Assembly (NCBI GenBank): GCA_021201315.1
Contig: JAJQFG010000097.1
Span: forward strand, 1-49,473
Length of the DNA: 49,473 nt
Direction of reading: 5' to 3'
DNA from: Erysipelotrichaceae bacterium
Lineage (GTDB): Bacteria > Bacillota_I > Bacilli_A > Erysipelotrichales > Coprobacillaceae
A program made the translations under genes and the position numbers. This document shows, piece after piece, positions 1 through 8,323 of this stretch (positions within the stretch are counted from its first letter, which is position 1; the number at the start of each line of letters is the position of its first letter). The notes beneath the pieces are model-generated. The model made no database searches. It had not been told where the DNA came from and saw nothing but the letters and a program-made list of their open reading frames with translations.

Positions 1-257
1 TGAAATATAAATATGATCATTATGCGTCAAGTGAATCAGATGGTCTAGCATATTATTAAATAAAATCAGCTCTGAATGGAATCGAGAAACAATGAGACAG
101 ATAATTATACATTTTAATTCTATTTAAGATATATATTTTTTAAAGCAATTCAAAGCTTATATCAATATGTTGTAAAAGAAAATTTTTATGTTATAACGAG
201 TATGAAAAAAGGGAATAACTAATAGTGGTTTTACCCTGGAAAATTTTATTTGGTAGA

Positions 258-301
258 AAAACAACCATCCAAAACTTGCTAGGAATTGATGGTTGTTTTT
301 C
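258..301. terminator. Hairpin terminator, T-rich on both strands
   Basis: The arms AAAAACAACCATC and GATGGTTGTTTTT are fully complementary around an 18-base loop. A T-run follows the stem on either strand, so it could stop transcription from both sides. The gene it serves lies outside or has been lost. Confidence 0.7.
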
Positions 302-410
302 GTTACTTCTTATTAATGATTTCAAGAAGTAGATCTATAATGATTTTCATTATTGCAATAACTAACATAATATATTTTATATATGTAAATTATTTATGAT
401 ACAACAATTT

Positions 411-440
411 GACCACAATCCGACCACACAAACGACCACA
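411..440. repeat. Three GACCACA direct repeats near the tRNA-Lys 3' end
   Basis: GACCACA occurs at 411-417, 422-428 and 434-440, with spacings of 11 and 12 bases, about one helical turn. They lie about 115 bases beyond the 3' end of tRNA-Lys. Repeats of this kind next to a tRNA can be leftover integrase arm-type sites, but no integrase gene is present, so that reading is only a suggestion. Confidence 0.35.
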
Positions 441-464
441 ATTTATAATAGTCTATAATAGCAC

Positions 465-493
465 CAAAAAAGGCATAATTTTAAATTATGCCC
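465..493 (-). terminator. Terminator of tRNA-Lys
   Basis: A perfect 10-bp stem (GGCATAATTT at 472-481 with AAATTATGCC at 483-492) is followed on the minus strand by six to seven T residues. It lies about 60 bases downstream of tRNA-Lys in its reading direction. Confidence 0.75.
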
Positions 494-554
494 TTAAATA
501 CCCTGAAAAATAACAATAAAATAACTCATAAAAACTTAAAAAATAAAATAAAAA

Positions 555-627
555 TCTCCCCTCACGGGCTCGAACCGTGGACCCTCTGATTAAGAGTCAG
601 ATGCTCTGCCAACTGAGCTAAGGAGAG
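555..627 (-). tRNA. tRNA-Lys (anticodon CTT)
   Basis: On the minus strand the sequence folds into a standard cloverleaf. The 7-bp acceptor stem (621-627 with 556-562) contains one G-T pair, the D-stem is GCTC/GAGC, the anticodon loop is CTCTTAA with anticodon CTT, and the T-stem is CACGG/CCGTG with loop TTCGAGC. The discriminator base is A and CCA is not encoded. A promoter lies at 649-677 and a terminator at 465-493, so it is probably transcribed alone. Confidence 0.96.
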
Positions 628-648
628 ATGTTTTCGTTTGCGAGTAAT

Positions 649-677
649 ATAATACACCAATGTCAAATAAAATGCAA
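649..677 (-). promoter_or_regulatory. Promoter of tRNA-Lys
   Basis: Read on the minus strand, TTGCAT (672-677) and TATTAT (649-654) are separated by 17 bases and sit about 22 bases ahead of the mature tRNA 5' end. Confidence 0.6.
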
Positions 678-773
678 GAAGTTTTTAAATATTCTTTGAG
701 TGCCTTTGGGTATAATAATCATAAGAAAACTGATCAAAAAAGTGTTATACTTTATATGAAAGAAGGAATAATC

Positions 774-1337
774 ATGTTTTCACATTTTGATGCTTCTACA
801 AAACAAATATTGATTGGTAATATTTTATTAATAGTATGTTGTATTTTTTATATTGCTTGGTGGTTATTAGCTTTTAGGCCCAATAATCCAATTAAAGGAA
901 CTAAAAGTGGATGGTTATTGTTACCTGCATTCATGTTTGGAATTATTTCAGTTGTGATGATTGCTAGTAGTAGTGGTGATAATAATCACTTATTAGTTCC
1001 TAATAATAGTATTTTGATTGGTAGTATTATTATTTATGTTGCTTTAGTAGCTTTTACTAATAGATTATTAAATCGTCAAGTAACAACAGAATTGTTGTTG
1101 ATTGTAGGATGGTTGGCTTTAATGTTTAAGGAAATAAATGTTTTATATTCATTAAATCATTATTCTTTAATAGTAGCCATTATATTGTTGATAGTATGTG
1201 TCATTATGGCTATGATTAGTTTAATTTGTTATATGATGTATTATGATTTAGATGTATATAAAGGTTATATTGATGGTATGATCCCATTGGTAATAGTTGC
1301 TATTATGATGATTGTGATTGATTTGTCGTTTATATAA
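774..1337 (+). CDS. Six-helix membrane protein of unknown function
   Basis: This encodes 187 residues when started at ATG 774, which follows the ribosome binding site GAAGGA. An in-frame upstream ATG at 660 would add 38 polar residues, would overlap the tRNA-Lys promoter and has no ribosome binding site, so I reject it. About six hydrophobic segments span nearly the whole chain, with short polar loops and no catalytic motif. I do not recognise the family. The flavodoxin gene begins 42 bases downstream in the same direction, so the two may be co-transcribed. Confidence 0.75.
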   Translation: MFSHFDASTKQILIGNILLIVCCIFYIAWWLLAFRPNNPIKGTKSGWLLLPAFMFGIISVVMIASSSGDNNHLLVPNNSILIGSIIIYVALVAFTNRLLNRQVTTELLLIVGWLALMFKEINVLYSLNHYSLIVAIILLIVCVIMAMISLICYMMYYDLDVYKGYIDGMIPLVIVAIMMIVIDLSFI

Positions 1338-1379
1338 AGTTTAGGTTTAATGTCTAATATAGTATTGGAGGTTGATAAA

Positions 1380-1829
1380 ATGAAAACATTAGTTACTTAT
1401 TTTTCTTTGTCTGGTGCGACAAAGAGTGCTGCTCAAAGAATTCAAAAATTGACTAAAGCTGATATATTTGAAATTAAAGGAGAAAAGAATTATGGTAACT
1501 ATTTTAAAGCAGTTGCTATAGGTGGAAAAGAAATCATTACCAAAGAAGAACCAATCGTTACAACTCATATTGATCATTTTGAAGATTATGATTGTATCAT
1601 ATTGGGTTTTCCTATCTGGTATGGTGATTGTCCAAGAATTATTCGTACATTTCTTAATGAATATGATTTTAGCAATAAAGATATTTATGTTTTTTGTACA
1701 AGTGGTTCTTCAGGACCATCCAAAGCATTACAAACAATTAAAGATTTATGTCATAATGCTCATGTTCACTCTGCTATGCGTATTGATAATCAAAGTGATG
1801 ATGAAATAAAAATATGGCTTCAAAAGTAA
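1380..1829 (+). CDS. Flavodoxin-like FMN protein
   Basis: A 149-residue protein of the short flavodoxin / NADPH-dependent FMN reductase fold. The phosphate-binding loop is the T-Y-F-S-L-S-G-A-T-K segment near the N-terminus. The second flavin loop is in G-F-P-I-W-Y-G around residue 80, and a third glycine/serine-rich loop (S-G-S-S-G) lies near residue 115. These are the usual places where FMN is held. It should act in the cytoplasm as an electron carrier or small quinone-type reductase; the partner is not visible. ATG 1380 follows GGAGG with good spacing, whereas the frame upstream of it has none. A strong terminator follows immediately. Confidence 0.85.
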   Translation: MKTLVTYFSLSGATKSAAQRIQKLTKADIFEIKGEKNYGNYFKAVAIGGKEIITKEEPIVTTHIDHFEDYDCIILGFPIWYGDCPRIIRTFLNEYDFSNKDIYVFCTSGSSGPSKALQTIKDLCHNAHVHSAMRIDNQSDDEIKIWLQK

Positions 1830-1853
1830 GAACTTCTTTAAGAAGTTCTTTTT
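1829..1853 (+). terminator. Terminator after the flavodoxin gene
   Basis: The stem AGAACTTCTT/AAGAAGTTCT begins at the stop codon and is followed by five T residues. Confidence 0.85.
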
Positions 1854-1941
1854 CATCAAAGGCGTAAAAATAGGTTATAAAAGTATATATGTTGGTTGTT
1901 ATTAGCTTTTTTATTTCCCATTATTTCATGCTTTTCTAACA

Positions 1942-1970
1942 TTGACACTTATTTATAAATTCATTATAAT
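1942..1970 (+). promoter_or_regulatory. Consensus promoter of the ABC transporter pair
   Basis: TTGACA (1942-1947) and TATAAT (1965-1970) are separated by exactly 17 bases, a perfect housekeeping-sigma promoter. It lies 22 bases before the permease start. Confidence 0.85.
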
Positions 1971-1991
1971 TTCTTTTAAAGGAGTTGGCTT

Positions 1992-3296
1992 ATGGGAACA
2001 TTAAAATTTTCACTGCATATGCTTAAAACTGAATATAAAAAAAGCGTTGTATATACAATTACATTGATGCTAACTATTGCAGTGACTTATATCTTTTTTA
2101 ATATCATAGATAATCCATATCTTATGGAAGATACACAAATGCTACAATCAGATGCTATTACAAGTGCAATACCATTTTCTACAACATTAGCTTTTGTGAT
2201 TATTTGTTTTTGTGCATTTATGATATTATTTGCTAATAATTTCTATATCTCTAGAAAAACTAAAGAAATAGCTATTATGACAATGTCTGGTGCTAGTTTT
2301 TTAAAAGTAACAGCTTATTTATTTTATCAAAACCTGGTTATGACAATTATTGCTATGCCTTTAGGTATTTTAATAGGTATTGCATGTTCAATAGGGGTGA
2401 ATAATATTATTTATCAATATTTAGAAACAACAGCTTCTATATTTTATATACCTGTGGAAGCAGTAAGTAGTACGATTATTACTATTATAGTTATTATTGC
2501 TGCCCAATTATTGAATGCTTCTGGATATGTTTACCGTAAAGATATTGCTTATTTGTTAGCATCTGAAACCAGACCAAGAGCTGAAGATGTCAGATTGATA
2601 CGTATGTCTTCACATATTTATTGGATTATTTATTTAGTAACTTTTATTTTATTAGTTTTAACACCTTATGATATGATAAATGGCATTGTTTATAGTTGTT
2701 TAGGTGTTTTTTGTATCAATGGGATGATTAAATATTGTTTCCCTACATGGTTTCATAAAATTAAGGAAAAGTTCTTTTTATCAAATAAAATATGGCTGAT
2801 ATCTTTATCTAATCTTTATTATTCTTTGAAAAGTGCTGTTACTTTAATAGCTATTTATGGTATATCATCATGTGCTTTATCAATGATTATGATTTTAGAG
2901 TTGGATAGTCCTAGAGAAATGGTCACTTCTAGTATTGGTTTTATTGTCGCTATTGTACTTATTCTAACAAGTATTATTTATAAATATTCAATGGAAGCTC
3001 AAACGAGAAGAATGTTTTATTATAATTTATATAAATTAGGTTATACATACAAACAATTAATATCTATTATAAAACGAGAAGTTGCTTCATTCTATTTTAT
3101 AGTTATTCTATTACCATTTCTATTCATTGGAACATCGCTCATATTAGCTTATATACATAACTATGTATCTTTATCTTTTTTGTTTCTTATTGTTTTATCC
3201 CAATGGATATCTGCTATCATTGCTGCAATTGTTACTTATATATCTTATAAAAACTCAGTCTTAAAAGTCTTAAAGGAAGGTGTCCGTTATGAGTAA
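1992..3296 (+). CDS. FtsX-domain ABC transporter permease
   Basis: A 434-residue polytopic membrane protein with about ten hydrophobic segments. It begins with an amphipathic stretch and a membrane helix like BceB/YxdM permeases, and carries FtsX-like four-helix bundles (roughly residues 60-190 and again 280-430). BceB-type antimicrobial peptide permeases are usually about 650 residues and hold a large extracellular domain. That domain appears to be missing here, so the substrate cannot be assumed. The 3' end overlaps the ATPase gene by 8 bases, which indicates translational coupling. No adjacent two-component system is seen. Alternatives are a MacB/LolC-like mechanotransmitter or a self-protection exporter. 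Confidence 0.8.
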   Translation: MGTLKFSLHMLKTEYKKSVVYTITLMLTIAVTYIFFNIIDNPYLMEDTQMLQSDAITSAIPFSTTLAFVIICFCAFMILFANNFYISRKTKEIAIMTMSGASFLKVTAYLFYQNLVMTIIAMPLGILIGIACSIGVNNIIYQYLETTASIFYIPVEAVSSTIITIIVIIAAQLLNASGYVYRKDIAYLLASETRPRAEDVRLIRMSSHIYWIIYLVTFILLVLTPYDMINGIVYSCLGVFCINGMIKYCFPTWFHKIKEKFFLSNKIWLISLSNLYYSLKSAVTLIAIYGISSCALSMIMILELDSPREMVTSSIGFIVAIVLILTSIIYKYSMEAQTRRMFYYNLYKLGYTYKQLISIIKREVASFYFIVILLPFLFIGTSLILAYIHNYVSLSFLFLIVLSQWISAIIAAIVTYISYKNSVLKVLKEGVRYE

Positions 3297-4059
3297 AGAA
3301 ATATTAAATGCTGATCATGTCACTAAAATCTATGGTGTCGGTACAAAAAATCCTGTAACTGCTTTAAATGATGTTTCCTTAAAAATGTATGAAGGTGATT
3401 TTATTTGTGTTATGGGCCCTTCAGGTTCAGGAAAATCAACTTTTATCAATAATTTATCAACCATTGATGTACCTACCAAAGGACATGTTTATATCAATGG
3501 TAAAGAAGTGAGAAAAATGGGAGAAAATGAAGTTGGTAAATTCCGTTATGAAAATTTAGGTTTTATATTTCAGGAATTTAATTTACTAGATTCATTGACT
3601 ATGTCTGAAAACATTGCTGTTCCTTTGACCTTGGCTAGTAAATCTATTGATGAAATCAAACAAAGAGTTCAAAATATTGCAGAAAAACTTGAATTGGTTC
3701 ATTTATTAGATAAATATCCTGGAGAATGTTCTGGTGGTCAAAGACAACGTGCAGCTATCGCAAGGGCTCTTGTTACAAACCCAAAACTTATTGTTGCAGA
3801 TGAACCAACAGGGAATCTAGATAGTAAGAATTCCCATGATTTATTATCATTATTTAAAAATCTTAATGAAAAAGATGGTGTATCTATTTTAATGGTTACT
3901 CATGATTCAATGATTGCATCTTATTCACAAAAACTATTATATATCAAAGATGGCCAAATTGAAGAAACTGTAGAAAGAGGAGAATTATCTCAAACAGATT
4001 ATTTCCATCAAATTGTTGATGTGAATGCTTCAGAATCACAAAAATTATTTGTTGATTAA
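3289..4059 (+). CDS. ABC transporter ATPase (MacB/LolD/BceA type)
   Basis: A 256-residue ATP-binding subunit for the permease encoded just upstream. It has Walker A (G-P-S-G-S-G-K-S-T), a Q-loop (F-Q-E-F-N-L-L), the signature S-G-G-Q-R-Q-R, Walker B ending in A-D-E-P-T-G-N-L-D, and the switch histidine in V-T-H. The D-E-P-T-G-N-L-D form is typical of the MacB/LolD/BceA subfamily that works with FtsX permeases. ATG 3289 follows AAGGAAGG; an in-frame GTG at 3280 lies inside that site and is rejected. About 30 residues after the switch region form a short C-terminal tail. Confidence 0.93.
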   Translation: MSKEILNADHVTKIYGVGTKNPVTALNDVSLKMYEGDFICVMGPSGSGKSTFINNLSTIDVPTKGHVYINGKEVRKMGENEVGKFRYENLGFIFQEFNLLDSLTMSENIAVPLTLASKSIDEIKQRVQNIAEKLELVHLLDKYPGECSGGQRQRAAIARALVTNPKLIVADEPTGNLDSKNSHDLLSLFKNLNEKDGVSILMVTHDSMIASYSQKLLYIKDGQIEETVERGELSQTDYFHQIVDVNASESQKLFVD

Positions 4060-4065
4060 AATAGT

Positions 4066-4093
4066 GTTTGAAATGATAAAATCGGTGTATAAT
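4066..4093 (+). promoter_or_regulatory. Probable promoter of the HtrA-type protease gene
   Basis: TATAAT at 4088-4093 is preceded by a weak GTTTGA-like -35 about 16 bases upstream. A perfect palindrome (4104-4137) follows within the expected first transcribed bases. Confidence 0.5.
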
Positions 4094-4103
4094 GTTAAAG
4101 ACA

Positions 4104-4137
4104 ATTATTTGATAATTTCACACAATTATCAAATAAT
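4104..4137 (+). promoter_or_regulatory. Perfect 14-bp inverted repeat in the htrA leader
   Basis: ATTATTTGATAATT (4104-4117) and AATTATCAAATAAT (4124-4137) are exact reverse complements separated by six bases. The element sits between the -10 box and the start codon at 4193. It has no T-run, so it is more likely an operator for a dimeric repressor or a 5' mRNA hairpin than a terminator. Confidence 0.65.
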
Positions 4138-4192
4138 ATCTTGGCAATTATAGCCTAAGATAAAATTATAAAAAGTGGAAAGGATGATTTAT

Positions 4193-5356
4193 ATGGATGA
4201 AAATAATCAAAATTATTATGACGATGAGTATTTAAAACCTCCTATGAAACCAAAAAAGAAATTTCATTTTAGTTTGTTTAAAATAGTTGTTATTGTATTG
4301 CTAGTGATTTCACTTGCTTGTAATGGTGTATTAATGTATATGGTATTTTTTAATAATTCTTCTACTTCTACCTCTAGCTCCTCAACTGCTACAGTCAATG
4401 AAGTTAACTATGATGTTTCAAGTGATTTGACTGAGATTGTTGCTAAAGCACAAGAATCAACAGTAGGGGTATTAACTTATGAAAATGATACTTCTTCTGG
4501 AAGTGGAAGTGGGGTTATTTATAAAGTTGATGGATCAACTGTTTATGTTATTACCAATCATCATGTTATAGAAGATGCTTCTAAGATTGAAGTTGTTTAT
4601 TTTAATGGTGAATATATTACAGCTGAACTTGTTGGTAGTGATGAATATGGTGATATTGCAGTATTAAAGATGACTGTAGATTTTGATGTTACAGCTTTTG
4701 ATATTGGTGATTCTTCATTATTGGATGCTGGTGAAACTGTATTGGCTATTGGTAGTCCACTAGGTATTGAATATGCTGGTACTGTAACACAAGGTATTGT
4801 TTCTTCACCATTACGTACCATTTCGGTTGATTTGAATGATGATGGATCATATGATTGGGATATGAATGTTATTCAAACTGATGCTGCAATTAATCCAGGA
4901 AACTCAGGTGGTGCTTTAATTAATGCAGCGGGTGAATTGGTAGGTATTACTTCTATGAAGTATTCATCTGAAGATGTTGAAGGTATGGGCTTTGCATTAC
5001 CAATTAATGATGTGGTTGAATTAGCTGATGAAATTATGGAAACAGGCAAAGTATCAAGACCGGTTTTAGGTATTAGTGGTATATCACTTTCAGATTATTC
5101 TTCATATGAATTATATATGTATCGTATTACAACTGATGTTAGTCAAGGTATCTACATTGCTTCAGTTCAAAGTGGTTCTGCTGCAGAAACTGCTGGACTT
5201 CAAACTGGTGATGTTATTACAGCATTTGATGGTACTGAAATCACTTCATACAAAGATTTCTTAACAATGCTCTATGCTAAAGATTCTGGTGATAGTATCA
5301 CCCTTACAATTAATCGTGATGGCAACAGTATGAGTGTTAATGTAACTTTAGGTTAA
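4193..5356 (+). CDS. HtrA/DegP-type membrane-anchored serine protease with PDZ domain
   Basis: A 387-residue protein in the trypsin-like HtrA family, which degrades misfolded proteins outside the membrane. An acidic and lysine-rich N-terminus is followed by one membrane helix (about residues 29-52), a serine/threonine linker, the protease domain (about 80-265) and a PDZ domain (about 290-385). The catalytic triad is visible as His124 (T-N-H-H-V-I), Asp154 (Y-G-D-I-A-V-L-K) and Ser238 (N-P-G-N-S-G-G). ATG 4193 follows GGAAAGGA; a GTG at 4175 has no proper site. The length fits single-PDZ HtrA proteins of Firmicutes. A palindrome in the leader suggests specific control. A terminator follows. 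Confidence 0.94.
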   Translation: MDENNQNYYDDEYLKPPMKPKKKFHFSLFKIVVIVLLVISLACNGVLMYMVFFNNSSTSTSSSSTATVNEVNYDVSSDLTEIVAKAQESTVGVLTYENDTSSGSGSGVIYKVDGSTVYVITNHHVIEDASKIEVVYFNGEYITAELVGSDEYGDIAVLKMTVDFDVTAFDIGDSSLLDAGETVLAIGSPLGIEYAGTVTQGIVSSPLRTISVDLNDDGSYDWDMNVIQTDAAINPGNSGGALINAAGELVGITSMKYSSEDVEGMGFALPINDVVELADEIMETGKVSRPVLGISGISLSDYSSYELYMYRITTDVSQGIYIASVQSGSAAETAGLQTGDVITAFDGTEITSYKDFLTMLYAKDSGDSITLTINRDGNSMSVNVTLG

Positions 5357-5382
5357 AAACTAGCAGAAATGCTAGTTTTTTT
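5355..5382 (+). terminator. Terminator after the HtrA-type protease
   Basis: AAAAACTAGCA and TGCTAGTTTTT pair around a GAAA tetraloop, followed by T residues. Confidence 0.9.
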
Positions 5383-5470
5383 GTGTTTTGTGTCGATATA
5401 CATATATTATGAAAGATGAAAATTACTTTTCTTTTATGATAAAAAAATATATAATAGCCATGGTGATAAT

Positions 5471-6304
5471 ATGAAAAACGAAATCAAAAAGCAATTGTTG
5501 TTATCAACTATTGTATTATTTGTCATTATTATAACGTTATTGATATGGTATGATAATTTTGTGTTTCATACTTATGTAACTACAAATACATATCAATATT
5601 GTTTTAAAGGTGAAAATAGTGATTTTCAAATTAATGGTTATGAATTTTATCAAACAGATAATATATTAGAAACTGGTAATGCTAGAATATTATGTTATCA
5701 AAGTGATTTATTATTAGAAAATGATGAAGTTGTTATAACTTTTTATGTTAATGATACTACAAGTTATAAGGATACATTAGAAATATCTTATGATAATGAA
5801 GTATTGAATATGACAGTCAATCAATATAATGATATTTTATCTATCGATGATTTTGATAATCCTTATATTCATATAACCATTACAAGAGATAATAAAAATA
5901 TCTATGAAAATGATATTGAAATGACGAATCAAGACATATTAACTTATAATGGATCTAATAAAGATTATACAATAAGTAATGTTTATGTAACATCATCATG
6001 GCTAAAAACAGGTGATTTTTCATGTAAAATAGATGATTTAGAAAATCAGTATCCTTATATGACTATTGATTATATGTATAGTAGTGAAGAAGTAGAACTC
6101 AATGAATATGAAAGATTTGTTTATATCTCAGGTAATACTAAAGATATTTTAGAAAACAATGAATATCAAGTTGTTTATTATGATAGTGATGATAGTTTAT
6201 TAGATAATGATATTATATGCGTGATTACATTAATGAATAGTAAAGATGATAATGATCCTTATATTTTTACTATTGAATTAAAGGCAGGTGTGCATTATGA
6301 ATAA
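5471..6304 (+). CDS. Single-pass extracellular protein of unknown function
   Basis: A 277-residue protein with one N-terminal membrane helix (about residues 9-27) and no lipobox, so the remaining 250 residues probably face outside. That portion is rich in Asp, Asn, Tyr and Ile and alternates short hydrophobic and polar stretches, which suggests beta-sheet domains. No catalytic motif is recognised. It overlaps the next membrane protein gene by 8 bases, so the pair is likely translated together. The ribosome binding site (GGTGAT) is weak. Confidence 0.65.
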   Translation: MKNEIKKQLLLSTIVLFVIIITLLIWYDNFVFHTYVTTNTYQYCFKGENSDFQINGYEFYQTDNILETGNARILCYQSDLLLENDEVVITFYVNDTTSYKDTLEISYDNEVLNMTVNQYNDILSIDDFDNPYIHITITRDNKNIYENDIEMTNQDILTYNGSNKDYTISNVYVTSSWLKTGDFSCKIDDLENQYPYMTIDYMYSSEEVELNEYERFVYISGNTKDILENNEYQVVYYDSDDSLLDNDIICVITLMNSKDDNDPYIFTIELKAGVHYE

Positions 6305-6683
6305 GAAAGATCGTATTCCTTATTACTTATTTAGAAATGCTTTAATTACATTTATAGCTGCTTTTATTAGCTTTATGATATCCATTATGAATTATTATCA
6401 ATGTAATATTATTGAAGGCATACAAAGAATATTTTTATTAGATATCTATACTACTCTATACTTTTTACTTATATGGTTATTGAATTATATTATATTTGAA
6501 ATATTTAAAATCATCTATGATGAATATAAAAATATCATTAAATATAAACCGATTATTTTATTGATAATTATTATGATTATTATTTATATATTACCTTTAT
6601 TAGATTTGTTTCAATATGATCTAATGATATTATGTTTCTTTATGATATTAAGAATTATTAGAGTTATGAAAAAAGACCATTAA
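6297..6683 (+). CDS. Small four-helix membrane protein of unknown function
   Basis: A 128-residue, very hydrophobic protein with about four membrane segments and a basic C-terminus. ATG 6297 overlaps the end of the upstream gene and follows AAGGCAGGTG. It is probably the membrane partner of the upstream single-pass protein; the family is not recognised. The terminator of the opposing sspI gene overlaps its last codons. Confidence 0.65.
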   Translation: MNKKDRIPYYLFRNALITFIAAFISFMISIMNYYQCNIIEGIQRIFLLDIYTTLYFLLIWLLNYIIFEIFKIIYDEYKNIIKYKPIILLIIIMIIIYILPLLDLFQYDLMILCFFMILRIIRVMKKDH

Positions 6684-6690
6684 ATGGTCT
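6668..6690 (-). terminator. Terminator of sspI
   Basis: AGACCATT and AATGGTCT pair around a single base (6674-6690), with six T residues next on the minus strand. It overlaps the 3' end of the converging plus-strand gene. Confidence 0.8.
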
Positions 6691-6880
6691 AAAGTAATGA
6701 TGATAGGTATTCTAAAAAATGTTGTTTTGTATTATCATCAATAGATTGATAATATTCTTCAAACAATACACCCAAGCCAACTAAAATAGCTTCGTCTTTG
6801 GAAGCAATACCTTCATCAATAGTTTGTTTTAACTTTGAGGAAGTAAATCCTTTTAAATTATTTTTTAAAAATTCACGCAT
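6689..6880 (-). CDS. Small acid-soluble spore protein, SspI type
   Basis: A 63-residue protein whose central part, with the G-L-G-V-L-F-E-E-Y-Y segment near residues 35-44 and the preceding Leu-Lys-Gln-Thr-Ile-Asp-Glu, matches the layout of Bacillus SspI (about 70 residues, conserved G-L-G-V-L-F-E). Such proteins are packed in the forespore; their exact role is minor or unclear. The start follows AAAGGA. In Bacillus subtilis sspI sits beside the rRNA methylase ysgA and pheST. The same neighbours occur here, which supports the call. It indicates a spore-forming organism. Confidence 0.8.
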   Translation of the reverse strand: MREFLKNNLKGFTSSKLKQTIDEGIASKDEAILVGLGVLFEEYYQSIDDNTKQHFLEYLSSLL

Positions 6881-6937
6881 AGTTTCATCCTTTCTTTATT
6901 AATATGGATGAATAATTCAATAATATACAGGAGTATT

Positions 6938-7603
6938 ATGGAAAAACATCAAATTATTCTAAAATCAAAACCTATAGAATATCAAATTACTTATAAAAAT
7001 ATGAAAAATATTCGTATAAAAATAGAAGAAGGCATCATACAAGTAAGTGCCCCTTATCATACACCTATTATTTATATAGAAGAATTAATCATCAATAATC
7101 AAGATAAATTACTAGCTTTACTCAATCAATATATACCTTACTATCAATATAATGATCAAGGTTTTGTATATATATTTAATCAATATTATACTATTATAGA
7201 AAGAGATATTGGAAAAAATCAATGTAGCTTCCATGATGATAAACTTTATGTATATACATCTCATATCCAAAAATGTATAGAAGATACTTTAAAAGATATA
7301 CTTAAAAATTATATCCAAGAAAGAATTATTTATTACTTATCATATGAATATGATTTACCTATGCCAATAATTCAAATCAAAAAATATAAAGGACGCTGGG
7401 GAAGTTGTTATTATAAAAACAATAAAGTATCATTTAATTTATCATTAGTTCATTTATCAAAGGATTTGATAGATTATGTCATTATACATGAATTAACCCA
7501 TTTTCTTTATCCCAATCATTCTAAACAATTTTATCGTGAAATAGAAAAACATATGCCTGATTACAAACAACGTATACAAAGATTAAAGGAGGAACATGTA
7601 TGA
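6938..7603 (+). CDS. YgjP/M48-type zinc metallopeptidase (DUF45)
   Basis: A 221-residue protein of the YgjP family. The zinc motif H-E-L-T-H is near residue 187, followed by F-L-Y-P-N-H-S-K-Q-F-Y, the usual third ligand region. Upstream, K-G-R-W-G-S-C is the family hallmark before the catalytic helix. The family belongs to the SprT/WSS-like metalloprotease clan; its substrates are poorly known. ATG 6938 follows CAGGAG; an in-frame start at 6908 lacks a site. The stop overlaps the start of the methyltransferase gene (ATGA), so the two are coupled. Confidence 0.88.
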   Translation: MEKHQIILKSKPIEYQITYKNMKNIRIKIEEGIIQVSAPYHTPIIYIEELIINNQDKLLALLNQYIPYYQYNDQGFVYIFNQYYTIIERDIGKNQCSFHDDKLYVYTSHIQKCIEDTLKDILKNYIQERIIYYLSYEYDLPMPIIQIKKYKGRWGSCYYKNNKVSFNLSLVHLSKDLIDYVIIHELTHFLYPNHSKQFYREIEKHMPDYKQRIQRLKEEHV

Positions 7604-8316
7604 TTACATCAATGAATAATGAAACAATCAAAGATATTTTAAAACTTAAACAAAAGAAATATCGTGATGAAATGGGATTGTTTCTAATAGAAGGCTATCA
7701 TTTAGTAGAAGAAGCAAGAAAAAAAGGTTGCATTAAATGTATTATCACTTCTTTAAATAAAACATATGATGAAAATACTATTTATGTCTCAGAAAGTATT
7801 ATGAAAAAATTAGCATTCACAAAGACACCACAACCTATTATGGCCATTTGTTTTAAGTTTGATTATACTATTGATTTTGATAGTCATCGTTATCTTTTAT
7901 TAGATCAATTACAAGATCCAGGAAATGCAGGAACAATTATACGAAGTGCTTTAGCTTTTAACTATAAACAAGTGATTTTATCTAAGGATTGTGTCGATAT
8001 TTACAATGATAAGGTTATAAGATCAACTCAGGGAGCGTTGTTTCATATGAATATTGTTTTTATGGATTTGTTTGATGCTATTGATAAGTTGCATGAGCAT
8101 AATATTGAGGTTTATGCAACTGCTTTAGAAAACGGTAAAGATATTCATATTTTTGATAAAAAGGATAAAATGGCTTTTGTGATGGGAAATGAAGGTAATG
8201 GTGTTTCACAAAAGATATTGGATAAATGTGATAATCGTATGTATATTCCTATTGCAGGGATTGACTCTTTAAATGTAGCGATAGCAGCTGGTATTGTTAT
8301 GTATGAGTTTTGTTAA
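7600..8316 (+). CDS. TrmH/SpoU-family RNA 2'-O-methyltransferase (YsgA-like)
   Basis: A 238-residue SPOUT methyltransferase. The N-terminal third is an L7Ae-like substrate-binding domain. The SpoU domain carries motif 1 (L-Q-D-P-G-N-A-G-T-I-I-R-S-A) near residue 104, motif 2 (M-G-N-E-G-N-G-V-S) near 194 and motif 3 (I-P-I-A-G-I-D-S-L-N-V-A-I-A-A) near 214, which build the knot that binds S-adenosylmethionine. It should methylate a ribose in rRNA or tRNA. Its place directly before the T-box and pheST mirrors ysgA in Bacillus. The ribosome binding site is AAAGGAGG inside the upstream gene. Confidence 0.93.
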   Translation: MITSMNNETIKDILKLKQKKYRDEMGLFLIEGYHLVEEARKKGCIKCIITSLNKTYDENTIYVSESIMKKLAFTKTPQPIMAICFKFDYTIDFDSHRYLLLDQLQDPGNAGTIIRSALAFNYKQVILSKDCVDIYNDKVIRSTQGALFHMNIVFMDLFDAIDKLHEHNIEVYATALENGKDIHIFDKKDKMAFVMGNEGNGVSQKILDKCDNRMYIPIAGIDSLNVAIAAGIVMYEFC

Positions 8317-8323
8317 AAAGTAC

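Larger units (their letters stand above)
1..464. other. Gene-poor left edge
   Basis: No convincing complete gene is seen here. An open frame at 3-59 (plus strand) ends in TAA and could be the last 18 codons of a gene that begins before the window, but it is too short to identify. Bases 60-257 and 302-410 show nothing recognisable apart from AT-rich spacer. A terminator-like hairpin (258-301) and three GACCACA repeats (411-440) are listed separately. Confidence 0.4.

Noticed and set aside
2-59. Partial gene at the left edge
   Set aside because: Only 18 codons are visible, with no recognisable motif, so it is mentioned in the region entry but not called.
411-440. CRISPR-like repeats
   Set aside because: Only three 7-base units with 4-5 base gaps, far too short for a CRISPR array.
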